Shown here: positions 1 to 8,298 of the stretch, in pieces
Numbering within the stretch: position 1 is the first letter of the stretch
How the letters are laid out: every line of letters begins with the position of its first letter
From: Luteimonas vadosa
GTDB lineage: Bacteria > Pseudomonadota > Gammaproteobacteria > Xanthomonadales > Xanthomonadaceae
Direction of reading: 5' to 3'
Assembly (NCBI RefSeq): GCF_039543545.1
Contig: NZ_BAABJY010000002.1
Location: 992,001-1,056,000 of the forward strand
DNA: 64,000 bases
The notes under the pieces: generated by a model
Database searches by the model: none
The model's input: only the letters and a program-made list of their open reading frames with translations
What the model was told of the DNA's origin: nothing
Made by a program: the position numbers and the translations under genes

Positions 1-1253
1 CGCGCGCCCATGGCCGCCTTCACGTTGGCGACCAGGTCGTCCATCTTGGCCTTGGCGTCGGCCGGGAAATACAGCGCGACGTAATCACGGCCCACCGCCT
101 CGCCCATCGTGCCTTCGGCGAGGGCCACGCCGCGCTTCCAGCGCGGACGCTGCTCGGGTTGGCCGGAAAGGAACTTCGAGCGGAATTCGAACTCGGCATC
201 GACGAACGCCTTGGACAGCAGCGGTGCGGCTTCGTCGACGGTACGGAACGCCTGCCAGGCCTTCAGGGTGCCCAGATCGGTGTCGGCGAAGATCGTGGCC
301 ATCTTGGGGATGGCGGTCTTCTGCCTCACCACCACGCGCTCGGCCGTCCCCACCCCGGCCGCGTCGAAGAACGTCTCCCACGGGAAGCCGGGCGCCGTGG
401 CGGCCATCTGTCCCAGCTCAACCGGGTTGTAGGTCTTGTCGCGGTCGCGGCTTTCCGCGCGCGTCCAGTGCGCCTGCGCGATGCGGGTTTCCATCGCCAT
501 TACCTTGGCCGCATGGCCACTCGGGTCGTCCCAACCGGCCAGCGCGAGCATCTGCGCGATGTAGGCCTGGTAGCGCTCACGCTGCGGGGCGAACTTCGGG
601 TCCAGGTACATCTCGCGGTCGCCCAGGCCCAGGCCGGACTGGCTCAGGTACAGCGTGTACATGTCGGGGTTGCGCTGGTCGTCGGACACCGAGGCGCCGA
701 AGAACGAGCCGCCGAAGCCGCCCATGCTCCGTCCCATCAGTCGGGCGATCGCGTCCCTGTCGCCGGCGCTGCGGATGGCAGCGAGCTGTGGTTCGACCGG
801 CTTCACGCCTTTCGCCTCGATGGCGGCCTCGTCCATGAAACCCTGGTACAGCGCGGCGATCTTGGCTGCGTCGCCACCAGTGGCCGGATCGCCTGCCGGG
901 TACCCTTCGACCAGCGCCCTCAGCCGCGCCTCCGACAGGTCACGCAGCACCAGGAACGAGCCATACATCGACTTGTCCGAGGGAATCTCGGTCGTCTTGG
1001 CCCAGTTGCCGCTGACATAGGCGAAAAAATCTTCGCCGGGCTTCACGCTGGTGTCCATGCCCGCGGTGTCGATACCCCAGGTGCCGAGGCGTTTGGCCGG
1101 GATGACGGACCCGCCACCACCGGGCGCGCTGTCGTCGAGCAGTGCCACGATGTTGCAGGCGTCGTCCACGCAGCGGTCGTGGTCCTTTGCGGCAAGCGGC
1201 GCCGCCATCGACAAGGCGACGGCGGTCGCGACACAGAGCAGGGTCTTCTTCAA
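1..1253 (-). CDS. M13 family metallopeptidase (PepO/neprilysin-like), 3' end outside window
   Basis: About 417 N-terminal residues are present and the gene runs off the left edge. The protein opens with a signal peptide (KK, hydrophobic core, APLAA), then a Cys-containing linker and the start of the M13 N-terminal domain, where GEDFFAYVSGNWAK matches the family signature GDDFYxYxNGxW. The zinc motifs (HExxH and ExxxD) belong to the C-terminal domain and lie outside, so catalytic competence cannot be judged. The start is TTG at 1253 because GGAG sits 7 bases upstream and the signal peptide begins there. Members of this family are zinc endopeptidases exported to the periplasm or envelope. The gene points away from its right-hand neighbour, leaving a 385-base gap. 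Confidence 0.88.
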   Translation of the reverse strand, partial: MKKTLLCVATAVALSMAAPLAAKDHDRCVDDACNIVALLDDSAPGGGGSVIPAKRLGTWGIDTAGMDTSVKPGEDFFAYVSGNWAKTTEIPSDKSMYGSFLVLRDLSEARLRALVEGYPAGDPATGGDAAKIAALYQGFMDEAAIEAKGVKPVEPQLAAIRSAGDRDAIARLMGRSMGGFGGSFFGASVSDDQRNPDMYTLYLSQSGLGLGDREMYLDPKFAPQRERYQAYIAQMLALAGWDDPSGHAAKVMAMETRIAQAHWTRAESRDRDKTYNPVELGQMAATAPGFPWETFFDAAGVGTAERVVVRQKTAIPKMATIFADTDLGTLKAWQAFRTVDEAAPLLSKAFVDAEFEFRSKFLSGQPEQRPRWKRGVALAEGTMGEAVGRDYVALYFPADAKAKMDDLVANVKAAMGA

Positions 1254-1638
1254 GGCGGTTCTCCGGAAAGGTGCGGTCAAGGGGTGCGTCAGGCGACCGT
1301 GCTTTGTACCGCAGGTAGGAACTCCGTGTAGTGCCATCGGTTGGGTCTGCCGGATTCAGCAAGACGGCGTGCGCCGCCCGGAGGAGGTCCCACGGGCCGA
1401 TAGCGGCCCAGCCGGATCGCTGCCGCAATCGCCAGCGACGCCCTCAAGACTGCGCGACCGGTGATCGACCGCTCCGGGAAATGATCTCAGCCCCTTCCCC
1501 ATGGGCCCAAGGCGGACTGGCCGGCGAATGAGGAATAGTCGGGCAAGGCAGGCACCGGCCGGCTCCCGGGCCCACGGTGGCGGATTTCCCCTTCGGGTCC
1601 GGGCTTTGTACCGTGGACCGATGCCCAGGGGAGAAATC
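1254..1638. other. Divergent intergenic region
   Basis: The 385 bases between two divergent genes hold no convincing gene. The 11-base string gctttgtaccg occurs twice, at 1301-1311 and 1603-1613. The second copy lies just before the serine hydrolase, so both could belong to promoters, but no clear -35/-10 pair is visible. Confidence 0.3.
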
Positions 1639-2754
1639 ATGCCGCTTCGCCCGCCCATCGCTGCCCTGTCCCTCGTCGCGCTGCTTGGCGCGAGCCTGCC
1701 CTTCACCCATGCCGCCACCCCGCCGACGGCGGAGTCCGCCGCCATCACGCGCTTCGACGACTACCTCGCCGGCTTCCGACGCGAGCACGGGATCCCGGCG
1801 CTGTCCGTGGCGATCCTGCGCGATGGCGAAGTCCTGTGGGAAAAGGGGTATGGCTGGTCCGACGACGAAGGCGAGGTCGCGACGACCGCCGACACCACGT
1901 ATTCGATCGCATCGGTGACCAAGCCGATCGCGGCCACGGCGATCCTCGCCGAAGCGGCCGCCGGCGATCTCGACCTTGGCACGCCGATGGGCGCCGATGC
2001 CGGATGGGCCGACACCTGCGAATGGCTGGCGGGCAGCCAGATCCTGTTTGGCCGCGGAGGCAAGGAGGCGGACGGCACACCGGTGCCCGCGATGGACTGC
2101 TCGCGCAACATCACGCTGCGCGACATGCTGAACATGCGCGCCAACGGCGACGGTTCGGCCTTCGTGTACAACCCGATCAGCTACGCACGCATCGACCGCG
2201 TGGTTTCCGGCGCGGGCGGGCGCGAGCTGCGCAGCATCGTGCGCGAGCGGGTGATGGACACGGCCGGGATCCGCGACATCGCGCTGGGCTGGCGCGATCC
2301 AGGCGGTGGTTCGGCACTGCGGCTGCTGGCGCCGCCCTTCGTGGTCGAGGATGGCAAGCCCCGGAAGAACACGATGTCCGATGACGACTTCCGCGCGGCG
2401 GCCGGGATCAAGGCCAGCGTCCGCCAGCTCGCGCAGTTCGACATGGCCCTGGACGCCGGCAAGCTGCTCCCCGCGGAGTGGCATGCACTCATCTTCGACG
2501 CACCGGTGGCGCAGGCGGCGGGAGACTATCGCTGGGGCTGGTTCGTCCAGGACTGGAACGGACATCGGCTGGCCTGGCATTCGGGATGGGACCCGGAACG
2601 CTACTCGGCGATCTATCTCAAGGTTCCCGACCGCAAGCTCACCCTGATCGTGCTCGCCAACACCGAGGCGCTGTGGTGGGGCAACTCCCTGGTGCGCGCC
2701 GAGGTGGAGGCCAGTCCCGTGGTGGCGACGTTCCTGGCGGGGTTCGTTGAATAG
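1639..2754 (+). CDS. Serine hydrolase, class C beta-lactamase-like fold
   Basis: A 371-residue exported protein with a signal peptide ending near residue 25 (FTHAA). The nucleophile motif SxxK is S92-V-T-K95 in ASVTKPIAAT, and the third motif appears as HSG in LAWHSGWDPE. The middle YxN motif aligns with YNPISYARID, so its Asn seems displaced or replaced by Pro. This is unusual for an active beta-lactamase or DD-peptidase and suggests an esterase- or peptidase-like relative. The ATG at 1639 was chosen over upstream starts because AGGGGAGA precedes it and the signal peptide begins there. The substrate is unknown. It is a single gene with REP-like repeats just downstream. Confidence 0.85.
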   Translation: MPLRPPIAALSLVALLGASLPFTHAATPPTAESAAITRFDDYLAGFRREHGIPALSVAILRDGEVLWEKGYGWSDDEGEVATTADTTYSIASVTKPIAATAILAEAAAGDLDLGTPMGADAGWADTCEWLAGSQILFGRGGKEADGTPVPAMDCSRNITLRDMLNMRANGDGSAFVYNPISYARIDRVVSGAGGRELRSIVRERVMDTAGIRDIALGWRDPGGGSALRLLAPPFVVEDGKPRKNTMSDDDFRAAAGIKASVRQLAQFDMALDAGKLLPAEWHALIFDAPVAQAAGDYRWGWFVQDWNGHRLAWHSGWDPERYSAIYLKVPDRKLTLIVLANTEALWWGNSLVRAEVEASPVVATFLAGFVE

Positions 2755-2816
2755 GCGACGTGGGCAAAGTGGTCAGGGGCTTTTCCCTCCAGCAGGATCG
2801 CGCCCTCGGTGGAACC

Positions 2817-2874
2817 AAAAGGGGTCAGGGAACATTTTCGATTGAAACGGAAATGATCCTGACCCATTTTTCTC
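2817..2874. repeat. REP-like imperfect inverted repeat
   Basis: The left arm aaaaggggtcagggaacatt and a right arm containing gatcctgaccca form an imperfect hairpin between two genes. The core ggggtcaggga is shared with the copies near 5.3, 6.2, 8.1-8.4 and 14.0 kb. It is probably a degraded member of the RAYT-mobilised repeat family; it could also act as a weak terminator. Confidence 0.7.
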
Positions 2875-2993
2875 GGGACCGTTGTCCAGGTGTCGCGCGG
2901 ACCCTGCTTCGATCCGGCATTCACGATGCCCTGCCGTTCGTTGCGATCTGATTCGCGCTACGGCCCGGCTGGCCGACCACTGGGAGCGACCAC

Positions 2994-4643
2994 ATGGACC
3001 TGAGGCTGCTGCATATGGGCGACATCCACGGCCACCTGCTGCCGCGCCCGCACCTCCGGGGAGATGGCCCCGGGATGCAAGGCGGATTGGCCCACCTGTA
3101 CACCCTCGTCGAGCGTTTGCGCGGCGAACATCCCGGGACCCTGCTGTTCAACACCGGCGACACGATCCAGGGGAGCGCCGAGGCGCTCTTCACCCGTGGC
3201 CAGGCCCTGGTCGACGTGCTGGATCGATTCGGCATCGACGCATTCGCCCCGGGCAACTGGGATTACCTGTACGGCAAGGCGCGCTTCCTTGAACTGTTCG
3301 GACCGGGCAGCGCCGGCGAAGGCGGATGTCGCTGGGGGGCGGTCGCCGCCAATGCCTACGACGACAGCAGTGGTGGCCTGCTGCTTCCTGCCTACCGGAT
3401 GCTGGCTGTCGGCCCATGCCGCATTGCCGTGCTCGGCCTCTCCAGCGATCGCGCCATCAACGCATTGGGCCCGTGGGTCACGGAGGGCATCCGCTTCACC
3501 AGCACCGCAGACGAACTCGGGCCGCTGCTCGCCGCCATCGCCGAAGACGAGCAGCCGGACCTCGTCGTCCTGCTCTCGGAATTCGGGCTGGCCAAGAACC
3601 TGCTGATCGCCGAGCGCTATCCGCAACTCGCCGTCGTGCTGTCGTCCGACATGCACGAGGAGACCCGCGATCCCGTGCGGACCTCTACCGGCGCCCTGGT
3701 TTCCGAAGTGGGCCAGGACGGGACGCGCCTGGGCCAGTTCGACCTGCGCATCGAAGGCGGCCGGGTGGTCGACTGGACCTATCACCTCCATGTCGTCGAC
3801 GAGGCCTTGGCTCCGGATGGCGAGATCGCCGCGGCCATCGATGCGGCGCGCCGGCCCTTCGTCAGCGGCCCGGCCTTTACCCCGCATGTCAATCCCCTCA
3901 ACGGCGCAACACTGGCGACTCCGATCGACACCGTGGTCGGCCAGGCGCACGTCGGCCTCCACCGCAGCGGCTTCACGCACGACCCCGTGCCCGCCGCCGT
4001 CCAGGGCACGTCCAGCCAATACCTCGCCGAGGCCTTCCGGCGCCAGGCCGGGGCCGACGTCGGCCACATGCGGGGCTTCCGCTACGGCACCCACGTGCCG
4101 GTCGGTCCGATCCGACTGGAAGACCTCTACCACTACATGCCCGTGGGTCCGCAGCTGGCGGTCGGTCGCGTCACCGGACGCCAATTGGTGGACGCGGTCG
4201 AACGCAGCGCCGATGGCGTGTTCAACCCCGATCCTTTCAAGTGGACCGGCGGTTGGCTCGACGCGTACGCGGGGCTGCGGTTCTCGCTCGACGTTGCCGG
4301 CAAGAAGGGACACCGGACAGCAGGCCACCGCGTGCAACGCCACGGCGATGCCGGGTGGAGCGACCTCGATTTCGAGGCGCGCTACCGGGTTGCGGGCTAT
4401 TGGTACGCGCGCGAGCCGCGCAGGGTGGGCGGGCTGGAGACGGAAACCGCCGAGGTCCTCGCCACGACCGATGGCGGCGTGCGGGACGCCGTGGATTGGG
4501 TGACCGAGGACCTCGCTGGCAATCCAGCGGATCCCATGATGGACACGGTGCAGCGCGTCGGAAACCTGCCGGCGCCACGCCATGGGAATCCGGAACTCCA
4601 GCCCCTGGCGGGCGCGACGCGGAAGCATGCTGACGATTCCTGA
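2994..4643 (+). CDS. SoxB/5'-nucleotidase-like bimetallic phosphohydrolase
   Basis: A 549-residue two-domain protein of the calcineurin-like metallophosphatase / 5'-nucleotidase superfamily. Metal-site motifs appear in order: D10-x-H12 (MGDIHGH), GD56T (FNTGDTIQGS), a GNHE variant GNWDY at 87-91, and DMHEE near 218 where GHTH is usual. The C-terminal domain carries DGVFNPDPFKWTGGW, which resembles the SoxB signature FNPDPYYQQGG more closely than UshA. No signal peptide is evident after the ATG, although SoxB and UshA are normally exported. GGGAG lies 8 bases upstream of the start. No other sox gene is in the window, so a thiosulfohydrolase role is not supported; nucleotidase or another phosphoesterase activity is as likely. 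Confidence 0.78.
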   Translation: MDLRLLHMGDIHGHLLPRPHLRGDGPGMQGGLAHLYTLVERLRGEHPGTLLFNTGDTIQGSAEALFTRGQALVDVLDRFGIDAFAPGNWDYLYGKARFLELFGPGSAGEGGCRWGAVAANAYDDSSGGLLLPAYRMLAVGPCRIAVLGLSSDRAINALGPWVTEGIRFTSTADELGPLLAAIAEDEQPDLVVLLSEFGLAKNLLIAERYPQLAVVLSSDMHEETRDPVRTSTGALVSEVGQDGTRLGQFDLRIEGGRVVDWTYHLHVVDEALAPDGEIAAAIDAARRPFVSGPAFTPHVNPLNGATLATPIDTVVGQAHVGLHRSGFTHDPVPAAVQGTSSQYLAEAFRRQAGADVGHMRGFRYGTHVPVGPIRLEDLYHYMPVGPQLAVGRVTGRQLVDAVERSADGVFNPDPFKWTGGWLDAYAGLRFSLDVAGKKGHRTAGHRVQRHGDAGWSDLDFEARYRVAGYWYAREPRRVGGLETETAEVLATTDGGVRDAVDWVTEDLAGNPADPMMDTVQRVGNLPAPRHGNPELQPLAGATRKHADDS

Positions 4644-4718
4644 GGCTTGTCAGGACTGTTGCCAGGCGGGCGACCCAGGGCGAAGGAGGAATTTGGCTGA
4701 CCCCGACTTCCAGGTCGT

Positions 4719-4740
4719 GAAAAGTCGACTCCGATCCCTC
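4719..4740. repeat. Degenerate REP-like repeat (AAGTCGACTC type)
   Basis: aaaagtcgactccgatccct is a diverged copy of the string aaagtcgactctgaccc found at 6194-6210 and 7873-7889. It lies in the 103-base gap between the metallophosphatase and the convergent DUF302 gene. Confidence 0.5.
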
Positions 4741-4746
4741 GTTCGG

Positions 4747-5145
4747 TTAACCCGCACCGCCAGTGGCCAGCGCGTCGATCATTGCCTGCATGGCTGCCTC
4801 TACCTCACGTGCCGAAGCCGCGATCGCGTCGTCATCGGACACCAGGGCCAGCAGCTCCGTGGGCGGAATCATCCCCACCACGGTGCGTCCGCCCTGCTCG
4901 TAAACGGACACCCGGCACGGCAGTGCCATGTTCAGCGCCATGTCGACCGCCAGCACTTCGCTTGCCTGCCGCGGATTGCAGATTTCGAACACCCGGCAGC
5001 GCGCATCGATGGGAAAGCCCTTCTTTTCCAGGATCTGCTGGAAGTCGTACTGGTGTAGCACGCCGAATCCATGTGACTCGGCGGCGGCAACGATCGCATC
5101 GGAGAGCTGGTCGACCGTGAGGTCGCTTTCGCGGAGATAGGTCAT
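4747..5145 (-). CDS. DUF302 family protein
   Basis: A 132-residue soluble protein beginning MTYLRESDLTVDQL. The order of a helix, FGVLHQYDFQQILEKKG, an ICNPRQA segment and MALNMALPCRVSVYEQGG is typical of the DUF302 fold, whose members are small proteins of unsettled function. The conserved ICNP and PCRV segments are intact. There is no signal peptide or membrane segment in this form. An upstream in-frame ATG at 5226 would add 27 residues, including a Ser/Arg-rich stretch of low coding character, so the ATG at 5145 is preferred. It faces the metallophosphatase gene convergently and is a likely single-gene unit. Confidence 0.8.
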   Translation of the reverse strand: MTYLRESDLTVDQLSDAIVAAAESHGFGVLHQYDFQQILEKKGFPIDARCRVFEICNPRQASEVLAVDMALNMALPCRVSVYEQGGRTVVGMIPPTELLALVSDDDAIAASAREVEAAMQAMIDALATGGAG

Positions 5146-5338
5146 GGGAGTGTCCTGCGGCAGGCCGGCCCGCATGATCACAGCCCTGCTGCGCAGGCTC
5201 CGTGAGGAACCAGAAAAAAGGAACATTGAGCGGCGCAGTTCAAGCCGGGTCGATCACACCTGTCCGCCGGGTGTCGACGGCTATGCCCCTTCCATAGGTC
5301 CAGCGCCGCCACAGGTGCTCCATCGGACCCTGTGCGTG

Positions 5339-5393
5339 GTGTAATGGTGTCAGGGACAATTTCGCGGGTGTAATGGTGTCAGGGACAATTTCG
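5339..5393. repeat. Two direct copies of a 26-base REP-like repeat
   Basis: gtgtaatggtgtcagggaca followed by atttcg is present at 5339-5364 and again, identical, at 5368-5393 (29-base period). The second copy runs into the transposase gene: its complement supplies the last codons and the TGA stop of the RAYT at 5379. Confidence 0.9.
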
Positions 5394-6077
5394 GATGTGG
5401 CGAGGCCTTCCCACCCCGCGCACCGCTTCAAATCGCCCCGTCCTTGCCTCGACCCATGACCGAAAACGGTCCGTGCCTAGCGCTTTCTGCTGTCCCAGGT
5501 AGTTGCGGATCTCGGTGACGAGCTCGTCCGGCAGTGCCTCCGCGTACATCGCACGATAGGTGGCTGCCCGCGAGGCAGGGTCGGTACCAAGCGCCAGGTA
5601 CTCCGGATGCGGGGACAGCAGCGAATCCGCCCGGCCCAATGCATTGGAGCCGTAGCTCGACCACGGATGGTCGTCCGGCTGCGCCACCATCCACGCGCGC
5701 ACAGGATTGAGTTCGATGTAGCGGCTGCAGGCCAGGAAATACGCTCCCGAGTCGACCAGGCAGGCCTTGTACCGGCCTTCCCAAAGCGTTCCGGTCCGCC
5801 CGTGCCGGCCGTTGAACAGGCCGACATAGTTCCGCGAAAAGGCATGCATCAATCGCGACACCGCGCCCTGCGCATCCGGGGTCAGCAGCAGATGGACGTG
5901 ATTGCTCATCAGCACATAGGCGTGCAGCCGGCAACCGAACCTCAACAGGGCTTGGCGCAGGCATTGCAAGTAGCGCCGGCGGTCCTCGTCGTCGAGGAAG
6001 CACGGCAGTCGATTGTTGCCTCGCTGCACGACGTGCTGCGGGATACCGGCAAGGTCGGGGCGTGGCAGTCGGGCCAT
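5379..6077 (-). CDS. REP-associated tyrosine transposase (RAYT, Y1_Tnp/IS200-like)
   Basis: An intact 232-residue HUH enzyme. H60-V-H62 in MSNHVHLLL is the metal-binding HUH pair. Y120 in CSRYIELNPVRA is the probable nucleophile, by comparison with E. coli TnpA-REP (H60, H62, Y115). GTLWEGRYKA, also typical of the family, lies between them. Known RAYTs nick and move single-stranded REP hairpins and are usually single-copy, domesticated genes. Here REP-like repeats flank it on both sides (5339-5393 and 6154-6215), and the downstream repeat overlaps the 3' end of the gene, encoding the final residues and the stop codon. A truncated copy of its 5' end and leader lies at 8167-8298. The ATG at 6077 matches family N-termini (MARLPRPxLAGIPQHVVQRG). 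Confidence 0.92.
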   Translation of the reverse strand: MARLPRPDLAGIPQHVVQRGNNRLPCFLDDEDRRRYLQCLRQALLRFGCRLHAYVLMSNHVHLLLTPDAQGAVSRLMHAFSRNYVGLFNGRHGRTGTLWEGRYKACLVDSGAYFLACSRYIELNPVRAWMVAQPDDHPWSSYGSNALGRADSLLSPHPEYLALGTDPASRAATYRAMYAEALPDELVTEIRNYLGQQKALGTDRFRSWVEARTGRFEAVRGVGRPRHIRNCP

Positions 6078-6153
6078 GCGACAAGCATCGCCTTCCGCCC
6101 AGGCAACTTGCGATCAGATTAAGCCGGGGCTCCACCTCAACCAGGACGCCGGA

Positions 6154-6215
6154 TGCATGTCAGAAATTGCCCCTGACACCTCTTTTTTCTGAGAAAGTCG
6201 ACTCTGACCCTCTAT
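6154..6215. repeat. REP-like hairpin plus AAGTCGACTCTGACCC unit upstream of the RAYT
   Basis: tgcatgtcagaaattgcccc then tgacacc forms a short hairpin (TGTCAG pairing with CTGACA). It is followed by a T-run and the second repeat type, aaagtcgactctgaccc, at 6194-6210. It borders the RAYT on the side opposite the 5339-5393 pair, so the transposase is bracketed by oppositely oriented repeats, as in RAYT/BIME units. Confidence 0.75.
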
Positions 6216-6266
6216 TCCCTATTTTCCCCTCAGCCGCTGACACCTTGCTCGTTTGTTGCCTGACGC

Positions 6267-7640
6267 CTAGGGCACGCGTCTCGCAGTTCGCAGGTAGGGT
6301 GCCTCGTTGCCCGCAATCCCGCCGAACTCCGCCTCGGTGAACGGCATCTCCTTGCGGAAGTAGGCCCACGAATCCGCCGGCCCGGGATGGCCCAGGTAGG
6401 CGGCATCCGAACCGTAGAACACCCGGTCGAGCCCGATCTCGCGGATCCGCCGCGCCACAAGGGCCTGCTGTCCGGCGGGACCCGCTCCGTAGGCCACGTC
6501 GCTCAGGTCGAAGACCAGGTGCCGGGTTGCGGGCACACCCGTGCTGACGGCCTCGGCAAACACCGCCAAGGCATCGGCCGAGAATGCGCCACCGCCCCAG
6601 AGGTGGGCGATCTGGATTGTCACGTCGGGAGCCGCCGGCAACAGCTCATTGACCACGACCCGCGCGTCCCGTGCACCGTAGCCATCGCCGGTGCGCGTGT
6701 GCACCACAAGCGCCAGACCACCCGCATTGGCCACAGCGAACACGGCGCGCACCTTCTCCACGTGCGCTGCTTGCCCGAGGTCGACCTGGGATGACGCGAA
6801 ATGCAGCTTCAAGCCGCGGAATCGCGCGTCGCGCGCGCATGCGTCCACGATGGCGAGCGCCTCGTCACGCAGGGGATTGACACTGCAGAACCCTACCAGG
6901 CGCTGCGGATGGCGCGCCACCTGCTCCGCGGTCCAGGCGTTCTCGGCCCGCGTCCTCGTATCCGCATCGGCGTTGGCGTACGTGGGCGACTGGAACCAGT
7001 AGGCGATCGAGAGTACGACCGCGCGCGCGATCCCCGCCTTGTCGAGCAGGGCCACGAGCGCGTCGGCATCCAGCGGGGCCTCGAGCGCCGGACCAGGGAA
7101 GCGCGGCGCCTGCATCGCCATGCGCCACGTCCCTGACGCTGGATCGCGCTCCAAGGCGAGCACGCCCGTGCCCACATTCCGGCGTCTCGCGCCGTCGCCG
7201 CGGGAGTACAGCACGGCCAGATGGCCGGCATCGCCCTGCCGATGCCAGAACACCGGGAGAATCTGGTACGCACTCGCAAAGGTCTGGGACAGGCGGGTGG
7301 CCGCTTGCTCGCGACCTTGGATCCAGCCCGCGCCGCCCTGAACGCCGTCGAGCCAGACACCCTGTTCGGTGAACAGGGGCGCGAGGCGCGTCGGATCGTC
7401 CCAGGCTGATTCCTGCGCACGCAGCAGGGTGAGGACTTCGTCCGGAACGCCCGCCGCGAGTTCGGGCGCGTTGAGCAAGGCCGCGCCGGCGTCGCTGAGC
7501 AAATGCTGGTGGTGGTCGACGCCTGGGGCCTGCGTCTCCACGGCGATCTCCGCCGCCTCGCTTCCCTGCGCCAGGCACAGCAAGCACACCAGCCCGAATG
7601 CTTGCTTGGTCGCCTTGATCACGGATCGAAATCTACGCAT
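6267..7640 (-). CDS. Exported amidohydrolase (amidohydrolase_2 type) with an inserted NTF2-like region
   Basis: A 457-residue protein starting MRRFRSVIKATKQ, with a signal peptide to about residue 29 (GSEAA). The TIM-barrel metal motif H44-Q-H46 (GVDHHQHLLSD) opens the domain. After it, residues about 65-182 depart from the fold and read like an NTF2/SnoaL-like domain (VLTLLRAQESAWDDPTRLAPLF, then GREQAATRL, then WRMAMQAP). The amidohydrolase fold then resumes with ALVALLDKAGI, GLKLHFASS, IQIAHLWGGG and FYGSDAAYLG, where Asp is the expected metal ligand. The substrate is unknown. Upstream ATGs exist, but only this one gives a clean signal peptide. It lies alone between REP clusters. Confidence 0.8.
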   Translation of the reverse strand: MRRFRSVIKATKQAFGLVCLLCLAQGSEAAEIAVETQAPGVDHHQHLLSDAGAALLNAPELAAGVPDEVLTLLRAQESAWDDPTRLAPLFTEQGVWLDGVQGGAGWIQGREQAATRLSQTFASAYQILPVFWHRQGDAGHLAVLYSRGDGARRRNVGTGVLALERDPASGTWRMAMQAPRFPGPALEAPLDADALVALLDKAGIARAVVLSIAYWFQSPTYANADADTRTRAENAWTAEQVARHPQRLVGFCSVNPLRDEALAIVDACARDARFRGLKLHFASSQVDLGQAAHVEKVRAVFAVANAGGLALVVHTRTGDGYGARDARVVVNELLPAAPDVTIQIAHLWGGGAFSADALAVFAEAVSTGVPATRHLVFDLSDVAYGAGPAGQQALVARRIREIGLDRVFYGSDAAYLGHPGPADSWAYFRKEMPFTEAEFGGIAGNEAPYLRTARRVP

Positions 7641-7899
7641 CCGCCTATGCCTTCCCAAGACGCCTCTTCCCCTGCACGTTAGCAAGGGAAATCGCGGCGT
7701 CCAGAGTGCCAATCGTCACGAAAAAGCAGCAGCAGCGAATCTACGGCCAGGATGACTGCCAGGCGCTGGCCGAGGCAAGGAGCCGACGATTTCCGAGGGT
7801 GTGTGCGGCGCATTGCTTCGCCCCGCGATGAAGATAGCCGGTCCTGCGTAAGAACATGACCCCGTACGCTGGAAAGTCGACTCTGACCCCTGTTTCCCC
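7641..7899. repeat. Intergenic stretch ending in a REP-like AAGTCGACTCTGACCCC unit
   Basis: Nothing gene-like is seen in most of it. At 7871-7900 the unit ggaaagtcgactctgacccc plus tgtttcccct repeats the element at 6191-6219. It ends at the stop codon of the next small ORF. Confidence 0.55.
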
Positions 7900-8115
7900 T
7901 CACTCGTGCTTGTCAGCATCCACGGGCACTTCGCCCCGCTCTACGTGCCGCGCAGCCCACATGTTGTCAACGAGGTTTGGATAGCGTCGCCCTGCCTCTT
8001 CGGCTCGCTGCCGCGCAGCTGCCAGCTGCCGCGGGCTCAACGGACGCGACTTGTCGGCAGGCGGCTTGCGGTTCCATGGAGGCGGGATGGATGGGTCGAC
8101 GGGTCTGCGTGGCAT
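7900..8115 (-). CDS. Small hypothetical protein, Pro- and Arg-rich
   Basis: A 71-residue reading frame starting MPRRPVDPSIPPPW, with an Arg/Ala-rich helix (SPRQLAAARQRAEEAGRRYP) and the ending NLVDNMWAARHVERGEVP. I do not recognise a domain. The internal sequence looks protein-like rather than a shadow, with an amphipathic helix and balanced charges, and no better frame overlaps it. There is no clear ribosome-binding site. The downstream edge is a REP-like unit and the upstream edge is the truncated RAYT copy, so it sits wholly inside the repeat zone. It could be a small conserved protein or a non-coding frame. Confidence 0.45.
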   Translation of the reverse strand: MPRRPVDPSIPPPWNRKPPADKSRPLSPRQLAAARQRAEEAGRRYPNLVDNMWAARHVERGEVPVDADKHE

Positions 8116-8137
8116 GCCGCCATGTTACCGCGGGCAA

Positions 8138-8170
8138 AATGTCAGAAATTGTCCCTGACACCACTTTTTG
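8138..8170. repeat. REP-like hairpin
   Basis: atgtcagaaattgtccctga then cacc, with TGTCAG/CTGACA as the stem. It abuts the breakpoint of the truncated RAYT copy at 8167. Confidence 0.8.
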
Positions 8171-8298
8171 ATTGTTGCCTCGCTGCACGACGTGCTGCGG
8201 GATCCCGGCAAGGCCGGGGCATGGCAATCGGGCCATGCGACAAGCATCACCTTCCGCCCAGGCCACTCGCGATCAGCAGAAGCCGGGGGGCCACCTCA
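8167..8298 (-). pseudogene. Truncated second RAYT copy (leader and first 23 codons)
   Basis: 8167-8298 repeats 6010-6141 with few mismatches: the untranslated leader and the first 23 codons of the transposase (MARLPCPGLAGIPQHVVQRG then NNQ, from ATG 8236). Similarity stops abruptly at gattgttgcc, where a REP-like hairpin replaces the rest of the gene. The HUH and Tyr motifs are absent, so it is a dead fragment. Read-through into the repeat gives a meaningless tail. Confidence 0.85.

Noticed and set aside
2958..4628. A 556-residue minus-strand frame opposite the SoxB-like gene
   Set aside because: The plus-strand frame has metal-site motifs in correct order; the minus frame has none.
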